Source: an uncultured Prevotella sp. (lineage in GTDB: Bacteria > Bacteroidota > Bacteroidia > Bacteroidales > Bacteroidaceae). Taken from it: a DNA stretch of 15,854 nucleotides. Shown here in pieces: positions 1 to 6,655 of this stretch. Numbering within the stretch: position 1 is the first letter of the stretch; each line of letters opens with the position of its first letter. The stretch spans positions 1 through 15,854 of the forward strand of contig USQD01000015.1 in the NCBI GenBank assembly GCA_900556795.1. Reading direction: 5' to 3'. The position numbers and the translations under genes were made by a program. A model generated the notes under the pieces. It worked only from the letters and a program-made list of their open reading frames with translations. It was not told the DNA's origin and did no database searches.

Positions 1-218
1 TCTACATACTTCAATTTAGCAAATCGGTATGAGGTGTATACTCCGTCGAGCGTTTTATTGACTCTTGCCGTAAATCTCAGGATGCAGCCTGTATAATCGT
101 GAAATCCTAAGATGATATACTTCTCACCGACATACCCTGCTACGTATGCGCCAATATCCTTTCCCTTATAAAGGGCTGGCTTTCCACGATACGCATCAAA
201 AAAGTCTTTGTTTGTCAT
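1..218 (-). CDS. partial hypothetical protein (C-terminus beyond window)
   Basis: An open frame starts with ATG at 218-216 and runs off the left edge with no stop, giving 72 residues (starts MTNKDFFDAYRGKPALYKGK, ends FAKLKYV). The start is placed three bases after the TAG stop of the upstream gene, the spacing expected of co-transcribed genes. The readable part alternates short beta-like stretches (YVAGYVGEKYIILGF, CILRFTARV), suggesting a small beta-rich fold, but I recognise no family. It is the last visible gene of the left operon. I am fairly sure it is coding because of the tight spacing and full-length open frame; the function is unknown. Confidence 0.6.
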   Translation of the reverse strand, partial: MTNKDFFDAYRGKPALYKGKDIGAYVAGYVGEKYIILGFHDYTGCILRFTARVNKTLDGVYTSYRFAKLKYV

Positions 219-221
219 GCG

Positions 222-782
222 CTATTTGCTATAATCTACCCGCTCATCCTTGAAACCAATGAGGCGCTTGGCATCCTCCTCGGTTATCAATTCCAAATCA
301 TCGTTGTTATCATTATCCTTGACAACCAAATCGTCGGTAATGACGAAATAATACTTACCATCATGGGTAAGCTGAGTAGGACGGAAAGAACAACAGGAAG
401 CGATGGCCCGCAAACCTAACTTATACAGAATATTATCGTGACTGGTAACTGGATGATATGAAGACATCACTTCCTTTATGGCCCTACCCTCTTCATTATT
501 CAGGTTAGGAGCTACCCAGAACTGATTATCATCACTATAAGTCCTGCTCCAGACTTCCTTATCCAATGTTTCGTACTTCTCAGGAGTAACAACAAACTCG
601 TAGATTTCCACCTTTCGGAAAAAGGTGGAGTTTACGTAAGAGGCAATGACTTGGGTTAGCTGGAAGGGTATCGCCTTGCGGATGCGATCGCAATACTCTA
701 CACTTTGCTTTCGCTCCTTATCTATCACGTCCTTCACCCAATCGAAAGACTTAGTGCCTTCTTTTAATTTAAATATGAGCAT
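222..782 (-). CDS. hypothetical protein, 186 aa
   Basis: Complete frame from ATG at 782 to TAG at 222. The protein is acidic at the C-terminus (an Asp/Asn-rich stretch around residues 154-164, then ITEEDAKRLIGF) and basic near the N-terminus (DKERKQSVEYCDRIRK). No signal peptide or membrane segment is visible and I recognise no family. Its leader is short and A/T-rich with no Shine-Dalgarno, and a copy of the dispersed hairpin repeat ends 31 nt before the start. It lies 60 bp after the 248-aa gene and 3 bp before the partial gene, so it is probably part of the same operon. The start is the first in-frame ATG and follows an A-rich leader. Confidence 0.8.
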   Translation of the reverse strand: MLIFKLKEGTKSFDWVKDVIDKERKQSVEYCDRIRKAIPFQLTQVIASYVNSTFFRKVEIYEFVVTPEKYETLDKEVWSRTYSDDNQFWVAPNLNNEEGRAIKEVMSSYHPVTSHDNILYKLGLRAIASCCSFRPTQLTHDGKYYFVITDDLVVKDNDNNDDLELITEEDAKRLIGFKDERVDYSK

Positions 783-813
783 AGTGCTATTACTTTAAAT
801 GATTTTTCTTGAG

Positions 814-838
814 ACCAGCGATAGAATCGCTAGAAACG
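814..838 (-). repeat. dispersed hairpin repeat, copy A (degenerate)
   Basis: Plus strand reads CCAGCGAT-AGA-ATCGCTAG followed by AAACG. In minus-strand RNA the arms pair over 8 bp with one U-G wobble (positions 832/816); in plus-strand RNA the same pair would be a C-A mismatch. It starts 4 nt after the TAG of the 248-aa gene and ends 31 nt before the ATG of the 186-aa gene. It is the most diverged of six copies (others at 1623, 3587, 10250, 14023, 15575). Confidence 0.85.
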
Positions 839-842
839 ATGA

Positions 843-1589
843 CTAATCTTCTATGAAATCCCGATTATAATCATTTACATCAATGATGATAGGAATATTC
901 AGGATAACACACGAGGCGAATGGCAGGGCTGCCATATCGGAAAAAACACTATCATAGGATGGGATCTCGATAGTTCTATCTTTCTCCTTGATAAGAATAC
1001 TCTTGGCGGTGCGCCCGTAATTAAAGCCTTGGGTTGGAATACGGAAAACATTGTATCGGTTCTCACTTTTTTTCGCTTCTACCTTCATCAGGCAAATATC
1101 CAACTTTCTTTCCTCACCATCCTCAATGATGGTAAGAACACCATCTCTAATAGGAGCACCATACTCCTGATTATCGTCAAACTCAAGCGTGATACCATCA
1201 CCATATTGAGAAAACTCGCAGTTGTCATACACCTTATCTAATAGGCGGGATAACTTGACGGTACCGTCTTCCTCGATAGGAATGCCCGATAGGACTTTAC
1301 GGAATGATTTACAGAAGGTACTAATGCAGGTCTGAGCTGCCATCTTATCTATCTCTGCAATAATTTCCTTGTTGACTATCTCGGCATAGCTAGGCAAAGA
1401 AAAACTTGCCATCGGAATGTTCTTCTGCAGGTACTCATGCACCTGCTTACGAAAAGGCGATGAATAACCGGTGAAATACTCCGTTATCTCTTTCTTGATA
1501 CCTGCTCTTGCAGCTTCAACTACATCTTTTTTCAGTTCCTCGGAACTACCGATGAACTCAGAAACTATCTTGCTTAAATTATCTTCCAT
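843..1589 (-). CDS. hypothetical protein, 248 aa
   Basis: Complete frame from ATG at 1589 to TAG at 843. The N-terminal third looks helical and charged (EELKKDVVEAARAGIKKEITEY); the C-terminal two thirds alternate strands and turns (ITLEFDDNQEYGAPIRDGVL, then TIIEDGEERKLDICLMKVE), suggesting a helical arm on a beta domain. Residues 225-238 are hydrophobic (FASCVILNIPIIIDV) but look like buried strands rather than a membrane span. No family is recognised. The leader has an A-rich ATAGATAAAAAT stretch and no Shine-Dalgarno; repeat copy B lies 33 nt upstream of the start and copy A follows the stop, so the gene is bracketed by the hairpin element. Confidence 0.85.
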   Translation of the reverse strand: MEDNLSKIVSEFIGSSEELKKDVVEAARAGIKKEITEYFTGYSSPFRKQVHEYLQKNIPMASFSLPSYAEIVNKEIIAEIDKMAAQTCISTFCKSFRKVLSGIPIEEDGTVKLSRLLDKVYDNCEFSQYGDGITLEFDDNQEYGAPIRDGVLTIIEDGEERKLDICLMKVEAKKSENRYNVFRIPTQGFNYGRTAKSILIKEKDRTIEIPSYDSVFSDMAALPFASCVILNIPIIIDVNDYNRDFIED

Positions 1590-1622
1590 TACTTTTCATT
1601 TTTATCTATTTGATTTCCTTGG

Positions 1623-1648
1623 ACCAGCGATGGAATCGCTGGGAACGG
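1623..1648 (-). repeat. dispersed hairpin repeat, copy B (consensus)
   Basis: Perfect 8-bp stem CCAGCGAT-GGA-ATCGCTGG followed by GAACGG on the plus strand. It lies in the 69-bp gap between the 86-aa membrane protein gene and the 248-aa gene, 10 nt after a stop and 33 nt before a start. There is no T-run after either arm, so it does not look like a rho-independent terminator. Confidence 0.9.
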
Positions 1649-1658
1649 TGGTGCTCTT

Positions 1659-1919
1659 TTACTTCTTGACTTGGCAGGGGCAGGAGGCTGAGTGAATGCA
1701 GCAGGTGTTGCCTCTGGCGGTTTCAAAGATGATATACTCGTGACATTTTGAAGTTACGGTAATGCTACTACCTTTTATGCGGTTGTCATCTCCTTTAACA
1801 TCGGTGATGAGCGCATGAATAAGCAGATAGATCATGCCGAACATGAATACCGTAAATATAATATCTGAGGTTGTTGCTTTTACCTCATAAAAGAGTTTCT
1901 TTAACTTTGTCTTATCCAT
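1659..1919 (-). CDS. small single-pass membrane protein with Cys-rich tail, 86 aa
   Basis: Complete frame from ATG at 1919 to TAA at 1659. Residues 19-39 (IIFTVFMFGMIYLLIHALI) form one hydrophobic segment long enough to span a membrane, preceded by a basic N-terminus (DKTKLKKLFYEVK), so by the positive-inside rule the N-terminus is probably cytoplasmic and the tail extracytoplasmic. The tail has five cysteines (59, 73, 74, 80, 82; NTCCIHSASCPC), which could form disulfides or bind metal. No lipobox or signal-peptidase site is evident. It sits 12 bp after the 126-aa gene within the operon. No family is recognised; if this is a phage, a small envelope-acting protein is one possibility, but nothing shows this. 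Confidence 0.75.
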   Translation of the reverse strand: MDKTKLKKLFYEVKATTSDIIFTVFMFGMIYLLIHALITDVKGDDNRIKGSSITVTSKCHEYIIFETARGNTCCIHSASCPCQVKK

Positions 1920-1931
1920 ATCGTTTTATTT

Positions 1932-2312
1932 TTATTTGCCATTGTCTTCAGGTGTTTGCTCCGGTTCTTCCGGAATTTGAACTTCACGTCTTTGCTCTAT
2001 CTCGTAACCTTTCTGGATAACATCCAGCATACTGGCATAGGTAGGCTTCTCGGTTGAGCCGGGAGTCTGATCACCCCAAGGCTTACCGTCCTTGCGTATT
2101 GCATCTTTATCTGTCAGCGAATACTCCATACGGCGCAGGAAGACTCCGATGGCCAACAATTCGTGATTTGGAGTTACATCAGGGTCATCATTATAATCAT
2201 CTGTAATTGTATCGGCAATGGCTATTATCTTATTGTAAATAGCCATAACTTTCTGTTTTTCTTCGATTGTAGCCTGCTGCTCGTTTACATTATTATTATT
2301 TTCTTCTTTCAT
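1932..2312 (-). CDS. hypothetical acidic protein, 126 aa
   Basis: Complete frame from ATG at 2312 to TAA at 1932, 14 bp after the 234-aa gene. The N-terminus is Asn/Glu/Gln-rich and low-complexity (KEENNNNVNEQQATIEEKQK). The middle is helical (IYNKIIAIADTITDDYN; ELLAIGVFLRRMEYSLTDKD), and the C-terminus is a Pro/Glu tail (QIPEEPEQTPEDNGK) that is probably disordered. This reads as a small globular helical domain between flexible ends, as expected of an adaptor or accessory protein; that is inference. The leader is AAATAGATAAAAACAAAGTT followed directly by ATG, an A-rich leader without Shine-Dalgarno that is very like the one before the 248-aa gene. Confidence 0.8.
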   Translation of the reverse strand: MKEENNNNVNEQQATIEEKQKVMAIYNKIIAIADTITDDYNDDPDVTPNHELLAIGVFLRRMEYSLTDKDAIRKDGKPWGDQTPGSTEKPTYASMLDVIQKGYEIEQRREVQIPEEPEQTPEDNGK

Positions 2313-2326
2313 AACTTTGTTTTTAT

Positions 2327-3031
2327 CTATTTACCATATTTCTTTTCCATTCTCTCAAGACTATTCTCCAGAGTTTTCCTTATGAAGTCTTCGGGGAAAT
2401 TTTCGATGTTCAAGTCCCCGACTGATATATAGCGATGGAGTAATTGCTGATAAAAATATCTGATTTCATCTCGCGCAAAAGATTCGTAAGGAACAAAATC
2501 TATCGCTTCAATGGAAGTTGCTTCATTCTCATTATTGATGGCACACTTCGCAATCATTATACCTCCAGGAAACAGTGCAAAAACATAATTTCCTATTGTT
2601 GCCATCTTGACTGGAAACGCAGGAACCTGAGCCAACTCTTGCGCTATCTGCGATTCCGTGAGTCGCTTATAACCATATATCGACGGAATATAAGCACTCA
2701 CAAAATTAGGATGGAAACGCAACTTGAAACGATGAAACATCCAACCTCCAATTTTCACCTTAACCAACATATCGGAATCTACACTGCCATCCCGATAATG
2801 ATATACCACGGCATAAAGACTACCCGCCTCATTACGGGTAACGAACTCAACGTCTGTTTCTGTATGATCCACATCCCTTGGTTCACCCATGCGCATGATG
2901 GCATTATTAAACTTTAGATAGGCAGACCTATCGGTATATTCATCACCATAAAAGGTAGAGACTACTGCAATAGGGTCGTCGCTATCATTTTTGGGGAATA
3001 GCTTATCAAAATTGATTACTCCTTGATCCAT
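2327..3031 (-). CDS. hypothetical protein, 234 aa
   Basis: Complete frame from ATG at 3031 to TAA at 2327, 12 bp after the coiled-coil gene. The sequence looks globular and beta-rich in its first two thirds (PIAVVSTFYGDEY; SLYAVVYHYRDGSV; FKLRFHPNFVSAYIPSIYGY; GNYVFALFPGGIMIAKCAI) and helical and charged at the C-terminus (ENFPEDFIRKTLENSLERME). No nucleotide-binding, metal-binding or membrane motif is seen and no family is recognised. The antisense 157-codon open frame on the plus strand is a shadow: it has no A-rich leader and sits inside this well-formed gene. Tight spacing on both sides places it firmly in the left operon. Confidence 0.82.
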   Translation of the reverse strand: MDQGVINFDKLFPKNDSDDPIAVVSTFYGDEYTDRSAYLKFNNAIMRMGEPRDVDHTETDVEFVTRNEAGSLYAVVYHYRDGSVDSDMLVKVKIGGWMFHRFKLRFHPNFVSAYIPSIYGYKRLTESQIAQELAQVPAFPVKMATIGNYVFALFPGGIMIAKCAINNENEATSIEAIDFVPYESFARDEIRYFYQQLLHRYISVGDLNIENFPEDFIRKTLENSLERMEKKYGK

Positions 3032-3043
3032 ACGCCATGCCTC

Positions 3044-4123
3044 CTATCGGTTATAGTCTACCACGATGTTGTACTTGGCGAGGACGGGTACCAGGCCGGT
3101 CATTACTCCCTTTCCAAGGAGTGGGACGGCATCCAATACGCTGTATGGGATAACCTTCTTCTTTGGAAGCTGCTCACGGTTGGCTTCCTCTTCGAGAAGC
3201 TTCTTGTAAGTTTCCAACTCCTTGTCGGCATCATCGCGCTCATCGAGGGTTTTCTTGTATTTGGCATTCAGCTCGTCATACTGCTTCTGGGCTTCCTTGG
3301 CTTGCTGGCGAAGCTTGGCAATGTAATCGCTGGCTTTATTCATAGTGGCATCGGCTTCGGCGGCTTGCTGCACCAGGGTATCGACTTCCTTCTGATGCTG
3401 GGATTTCTGGTCTGCTAGCTGCTGCTGAAGAGAGGCAATTTCTTTGCGCAAGGCATCGGTATCGGTGGCGGTATGGACGAAATCGAACAGGCGCTCAATG
3501 TTCTGCTTTAATTGGGCGCAGGTTTCGGAGGTGGTGGCGATGAGGGTTGCGGCTTCCTCGGCTGTGAGGGTATAGCCGGACTTCTGCCCAGCGATGGAAT
3601 CGCTGGGAACGGGGGCGAGAGGGGGACATGGCGAGGCGGCTGACTGCTGAGAGGCGGCTTGCTCGGCTGCCTTTTCTTCTGCCTTCTTTTCCTCGGCTTG
3701 CTGCTCCTGCACGATGGCGATAGCGGAAGGCATGTCCTCCAGCTTGTCATAGTAATTATCTTCCTGGGCATCTAAAGAAAGGCGACCTTCGTAGGCTTCC
3801 CACAGACCGTTGTCGATGAGATAGTAGATAGCAGAAAGCACGATGCGCTCGCCGTGCTCCTCGATGTAGGTGTTGAGAGGGACTACCCAGGCTTTCTCTA
3901 CCACGTCCTTGAGCCATTCCTTATAGACGATGTTCATCAGCTTCTTCTTATCCTGCTCTTCGGTGTAGCAGGAGGCGATGCGGGGAATGATGTAGAGGGG
4001 TTCCGTCTTCTGCAGGAAGTTCTCGAAGTTGATTCCGAGTGCCTGACGGACGATATTGCTTGTGCTCTTGAATTTATACTTCTTCAATAATGAGCGAAGG
4101 ATATTTTGTTGTTTCGTGTTCAT
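3044..4123 (-). CDS. coiled-coil protein with embedded hairpin repeat, 359 aa
   Basis: Complete frame from ATG at 4123 to TAA at 3044. Residues 1-130 form an N-terminal globular helical domain (SIVRQALGINFENFL-like segment; YLIDNGLWEAYEG). Residues 135-180 are a low-complexity Ala/Glu/Lys/Gln then Pro/Ser linker. Residues 205-320 are a long heptad-like coiled coil (LRKEIASLQQQLADQKSQ; YDELNAKYKKTLDERDDAD). Residues 322-359 are a compact tail (VIPYSVLDAVPLLGKG). The codons for PVPSDSIAG (171-179) are a full copy of the dispersed hairpin repeat, so this intergenic element is translated here. The architecture resembles structural or tethering proteins, but no family is recognised. It lies 32 bp after the 160-aa gene and 12 bp before the 234-aa gene. 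One possibility is that two genes fused across a repeat; the frame runs through without a stop. Confidence 0.85.
   Translation of the reverse strand: MNTKQQNILRSLLKKYKFKSTSNIVRQALGINFENFLQKTEPLYIIPRIASCYTEEQDKKKLMNIVYKEWLKDVVEKAWVVPLNTYIEEHGERIVLSAIYYLIDNGLWEAYEGRLSLDAQEDNYYDKLEDMPSAIAIVQEQQAEEKKAEEKAAEQAASQQSAASPCPPLAPVPSDSIAGQKSGYTLTAEEAATLIATTSETCAQLKQNIERLFDFVHTATDTDALRKEIASLQQQLADQKSQHQKEVDTLVQQAAEADATMNKASDYIAKLRQQAKEAQKQYDELNAKYKKTLDERDDADKELETYKKLLEEEANREQLPKKKVIPYSVLDAVPLLGKGVMTGLVPVLAKYNIVVDYNR
3587..3612 (-). repeat. dispersed hairpin repeat, copy C (inside a coding region)
   Basis: Same element as copies B and E with a perfect stem (CCCAGCGAT-GGA-ATCGCTGGG, 9 bp) followed by AACGG. 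Unlike the other five copies it lies inside an open reading frame, in the low-complexity linker of the 359-aa coiled-coil protein, where it is read as PVPSDSIAG. Confidence 0.9.
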
Positions 4124-4155
4124 GTTTTTATTGCTGTTTATTGTTTGTTATGAGC

Positions 4156-4638
4156 TTATACTTCAGCCCCCTGTGCTGGGTCTGCTGGCCAGCCATTTTC
4201 ACTGTAGACCGCCTTGCGCTCTTCGGCGATTCCTCGGCGGTTGTCATAAGATACTGGCTGTTCGCCGGCTGCTACTCGCTCCTTGTTGTACTCAGTAAAG
4301 GCGATGCCCAACTTATCCATATACTCCTCGTTGGCTTTGCGATTGGCTACCTTACTATCGTGGGAGGCTTTTTGATACTGTGCATGGGCATCGGTACGCT
4401 CGGCATCCATCAGAACGAAGAAAGATTTCTTTTCCAAGGTCTGCTTGCCCAGAAACTCCTTCAGGCAGGCTTTCTGATGCGCCTTAAATTCTACTTCTTT
4501 CTCCATGATGTCCTTCTTGCGCTTCATGAACTCAGCGCCAGCCTTGGTCTTGATTTCCAAAGCTGCATCCTGCTTCTTGTTTCTCTCCTCACGCAAAGGC
4601 GCGAGGACCTCTTTTTGGAACTCTTCTAATGTTCTCAT
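4156..4638 (-). CDS. highly charged helical protein, 160 aa
   Basis: Complete frame from ATG at 4638 to TAA at 4156. Residues 1-130 are almost wholly helix-forming and dense in Lys, Glu and Ala (FQKEVLAPLREERNKKQDAA; MKRKKDIMEKEVEFKAHQKA), with no proline after residue 14 until the end, which suggests an extended or coiled-coil protein. The C-terminal 30 residues (GEQPVSYDNRRGIAEERKAV) are less regular. There is no membrane segment or catalytic motif. It is preceded by an unusually long 124-bp gap holding a two-stem RNA structure (4689-4754), and followed 32 bp later by the coiled-coil gene, so the two may form a functional pair. The plus-strand 179-codon frame over it is a shadow. Confidence 0.82.
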   Translation of the reverse strand: MRTLEEFQKEVLAPLREERNKKQDAALEIKTKAGAEFMKRKKDIMEKEVEFKAHQKACLKEFLGKQTLEKKSFFVLMDAERTDAHAQYQKASHDSKVANRKANEEYMDKLGIAFTEYNKERVAAGEQPVSYDNRRGIAEERKAVYSENGWPADPAQGAEV

Positions 4639-4688
4639 TTCTAATAATCTTTAATGTATTAAACTTATAATGTTCTTATCATTAAACA

Positions 4689-4754
4689 TCAGGTAACGGC
4701 GAAAATGTAGCCTCGGTAGGAATAGAAGCCAAAACTACGATTCTGTTTACCTGA
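4689..4754 (-). promoter_or_regulatory. candidate structured mRNA leader (two nested stems)
   Basis: In minus-strand RNA an 8-bp outer stem (UCAGGUAA, 4754-4747, with UUACCUGA, 4696-4689) encloses a 10-bp inner stem (GUAGUUUUGG, 4738-4729, with CCGAGGCUAC, 4716-4707) closed by a 12-nt loop, with an 8/10-nt internal loop between. Three inner pairs are G-U in minus RNA but would be A-C mismatches in plus RNA, so the structure belongs to the operon mRNA. It begins 8 nt after the stop of the 131-aa gene and ends about 50 nt before the 160-aa gene's ATG, with no T-run following, so it is not an ordinary terminator. It could be a protein-binding operator, a processing site or a small regulatory RNA element; function is unknown. 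Confidence 0.5.
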
Positions 4755-4762
4755 AATTATTT

Positions 4763-5158
4763 TTAATCAAAAAGCGAAGGGTTTTGTCTCTTCTTTTTTT
4801 CTTTTCTTGCTGCTTTTTCTGCTTCCTCACCCTTCTTCTTTACATCGGCAGCCTGGGTGAGAATTTTCTTCAGCTCCTTACGGGAAACCAAAGGGTTTGC
4901 CTGAACTATCCCGATGAATAAAGTTCTGCCCAGCTTCTTGTAGAGCGGGATGAACTTCTTATCTACCAAATCGGCTGGCTCACCTTCAGAAATGCCTGCC
5001 TGGGTCAGATCTTTACCCTCCTTATTCACAATGAGGAAAGTTCTCGTCTTACCACCTTCACCAGTAACCTGCACACCTCCGGAATACTTGGCTACGCTCA
5101 GTTGGCTATTCATCCAAGACTCCTTGGTAAGCAGGCTGGCTTTAAATTCTTTTTCCAT
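4763..5158 (-). CDS. hypothetical protein with clamp-binding-like C-terminal tail, 131 aa
   Basis: Complete frame from ATG at 5158 to TAA at 4763, 24 bp after the 55-aa gene. Residues 1-95 look like a small mixed alpha/beta domain (TRTFLIVNKEGKDLTQAGIS; FIPLYKKLGRTLFIGIVQ). Residues 96-122 are a Lys/Glu/Ala helix (KKKGEEAEKAARKEKKKR). The protein ends in RQNPSLFD. The QxxSLF pattern matches the hexapeptide by which clamp-loader delta and related proteins dock on the beta clamp (E. coli delta has QAMSLF), and a DnaN homologue is encoded at 8769-9965. I see the motif; that it binds the clamp is inference. A basic helix with a terminal docking peptide would suit a replication accessory factor. 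No family is recognised. Confidence 0.8.
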   Translation of the reverse strand: MEKEFKASLLTKESWMNSQLSVAKYSGGVQVTGEGGKTRTFLIVNKEGKDLTQAGISEGEPADLVDKKFIPLYKKLGRTLFIGIVQANPLVSRKELKKILTQAADVKKKGEEAEKAARKEKKKRQNPSLFD

Positions 5159-5182
5159 ATCTTTACCTTGTTATATATGTTA

Positions 5183-5350
5183 CTAACTAACCTGCTCCAT
5201 CTCCTTATCCGGGCAGTCGGCGGTGTTCTGATACTGTACATACCGTTTCCGTTTGCAGCAGTACAATCCGCCGACGCAATACCTGCCGTGTAGGCATACC
5301 CAGCAAGGCTTGGCATCAGGCTTCTGTAAACAATGGGTGAAATTAATCAT
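5183..5350 (-). CDS. small Cys-rich, probably zinc-binding protein, 55 aa; start codon abuts an IS
   Basis: A short frame runs from ATG at 5350-5348 to TAG at 5183-5185. The protein begins MINFTHCLQKPDAKPCWVC and continues LHGRYCVGGLYCCKRKRYVQ, with seven cysteines at 7, 16, 19, 25, 31, 32 and 46; CxxC at 16-19 and the clustered later cysteines suggest a small zinc ribbon. It is the first gene of the left operon, 24 bp before the 131-aa gene. The IS4-family element is inserted so that its 9-bp target duplication includes the first two bases of this ATG; the coding sequence is intact but its original leader and promoter now lie 1.3 kb away beyond the IS. It may therefore be silent here. Function unknown. 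Confidence 0.65.
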   Translation of the reverse strand: MINFTHCLQKPDAKPCWVCLHGRYCVGGLYCCKRKRYVQYQNTADCPDKEMEQVS

Positions 5351-5357
5351 CTTGTTT
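5349..5357. repeat. target-site duplication, left copy
   Basis: ATCTTGTTT directly abuts the left inverted repeat of the IS and is repeated exactly at 6683-6691 directly after the right inverted repeat. A 9-bp duplication is within the range I recall for the IS4Sa group of the IS4 family. Confidence 0.88.
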
Positions 5358-5376
5358 CACTACTGTCCAATAAAAT
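5358..5376 (+). repeat. IS left terminal inverted repeat
   Basis: CACTACTGTCCAATAAAAT; pairs with 6664-6682 at 16 of 19 positions. It abuts the left target duplication. Confidence 0.88.
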
Positions 5377-5452
5377 AGGGCAATTCGATCTTTGAAATAG
5401 TTGATTTATAGTCTTTTATGCCGTATTTTGCAATGAAACGGACTTGATTTTG

Positions 5453-5460
5453 TAACTTTG
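5453..5460 (+). promoter_or_regulatory. transposase promoter -7 box (TAACTTTG)
   Basis: Exact match to the Bacteroidota -7 consensus TAnnTTTG, with a TTTG at 5427-5430 as a possible -33 element (22-nt gap). Transcription would begin near 5467, giving a leader of only about 16 nt before the transposase ATG at 5483. Confidence 0.6.
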
Positions 5461-5480
5461 TAGCCAAAAATAATTGGCTA
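5461..5480 (+). promoter_or_regulatory. hairpin in front of the transposase start
   Basis: TAGCCAA (5461-5467) and TTGGCTA (5474-5480) form a perfect 7-bp stem with a 6-nt loop, ending 2 nt before the ATG. If transcription starts near 5467, the IS's own mRNA lacks the 5' arm, while read-through mRNA from outside would contain the full hairpin next to the start codon. This is the arrangement known from IS10 and IS50 for blocking translation of external transcripts; for this element it is inference. Confidence 0.45.
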
Positions 5481-5482
5481 CT

Positions 5483-6646
5483 ATGTTTCAAGACAAATAC
5501 GTTTTCGCTCAACTTACTGCATTTCTGAATAGAACTCAGTTCAACAACTACGTACGCAAGTATGATGGCAACCGCTATGTGAAGCACTTCACTTGCTGGA
5601 ACCAACTTCTTGCTATGATGTTCGGTCAACTGAGCAATCGTGAGAGTTTACGTGACTTGATAGTTGCATTGGAAGCTCATCGAGCTAAGCAATATCATTT
5701 GGGTCTTGGACGCAATACTATCGTAAAGGCAACTCTTGCTTATGCTAATCAGACTCGTGATTACAGAATTTTCGAAGACTTTGCATTCTATATGATGAAG
5801 GAAGCTTGCGAAAAGCGAGAAACCAACATTTTGAATATACCAGGCAAGAAGTATGCTTTTGATTCGACAACAATTCCGTTGTGTCTTGCAACTTTTCCAT
5901 GGGCAAAGTTCAGAAGTAAGAAAGGAGGAGTCAAAGCACATGTCTTATATGACATAGAAGCCCAAGTTCCAGCTTTCTATACTGTGACCACAGCATCAAA
6001 GCATGATTCCACAGCAATGTCTTCAATTCCGTACGAACCAAATAGTTACTACATTTTCGATAGGGCTTATGATACTTTCAAGGAACTTTATAAGATTCAT
6101 CTTACAGGTTCCTATTATGTAGTCAGAGCCAAAACGAACTTGAAGTACAAAACGGTAAAATGGAAGCGAAGAATGCCAAAGAATGTACTAACTGATGCAG
6201 AAGTAAAACTGACAGGATATCTTTCCGAAAAGAAGTATCCTGAATCATTCAGATTCATTCGATACTACGATGAAGAAGATGATCGTGAGTTTACTTTTCT
6301 GACGAATGCAAAGCATCTTTCGGCGTTGGATGTCGCAAATCTATATAAAAAAAGATGGTTGGTTGAGCTATTTTTCAAATGGCTAAAGCAGCATCTTAAG
6401 ATAAAGAGATTCTGGGGCACAACGGAGAATGCTGTACGCATACAGATTAGTGTTGCCATTATCACTTATTGTCTCGTGGCTATTGTTCACCATGATATGC
6501 AATTGAAACGCTCAACATATGAAGTTTTGCAGATTCTAAGCATTTCTTTGACGGACAAAACACACCTAAGAGATCTATTTGATAAGACTATTTTCAACGA
6601 TGTCAAAGAACTCGAATATCCCCTTTTTAAGGGACTATTTGATTAA
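5483..6646 (+). CDS. IS4-family DDE transposase, 387 aa
   Basis: Cut-and-paste transposase of the IS4 family, acting on the two inverted repeats of this element. The catalytic triad is visible: D127 in YAFDSTTIPL, D193 in IFDRAYDTF, and E295 in the YREK signature YKKRWLVELFFKWLK (Y288, R291, E295, K302), with family-exact spacing Y-2-R-3-E-6-K. The N-terminal 110 residues (WNQLLAMMFGQLSNRESLRD) match the N-terminal DNA-binding region usual in IS4Sa-type transposases. I chose ATG at 5483; an in-frame TTG at 5474 lies inside the hairpin arm and has no leader. Length is normal and there are no frameshifts, so the enzyme is probably active. The stop TAA is 36 bp before the right IS end. Confidence 0.95.
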   Translation: MFQDKYVFAQLTAFLNRTQFNNYVRKYDGNRYVKHFTCWNQLLAMMFGQLSNRESLRDLIVALEAHRAKQYHLGLGRNTIVKATLAYANQTRDYRIFEDFAFYMMKEACEKRETNILNIPGKKYAFDSTTIPLCLATFPWAKFRSKKGGVKAHVLYDIEAQVPAFYTVTTASKHDSTAMSSIPYEPNSYYIFDRAYDTFKELYKIHLTGSYYVVRAKTNLKYKTVKWKRRMPKNVLTDAEVKLTGYLSEKKYPESFRFIRYYDEEDDREFTFLTNAKHLSALDVANLYKKRWLVELFFKWLKQHLKIKRFWGTTENAVRIQISVAIITYCLVAIVHHDMQLKRSTYEVLQILSISLTDKTHLRDLFDKTIFNDVKELEYPLFKGLFD

Positions 6647-6655
6647 TTAATTAAT

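Noticed and set aside
4090..4629. 179-codon plus-strand open frame with Leu/Phe-rich membrane-like protein
   Set aside because: Reverse complement of a Lys/Glu-rich helical gene; hydrophobic composition is a product of reading the other strand.
5474..5482. TTG start for the transposase at 5474
   Set aside because: It lies within a hairpin arm; the ATG at 5483 is better placed.
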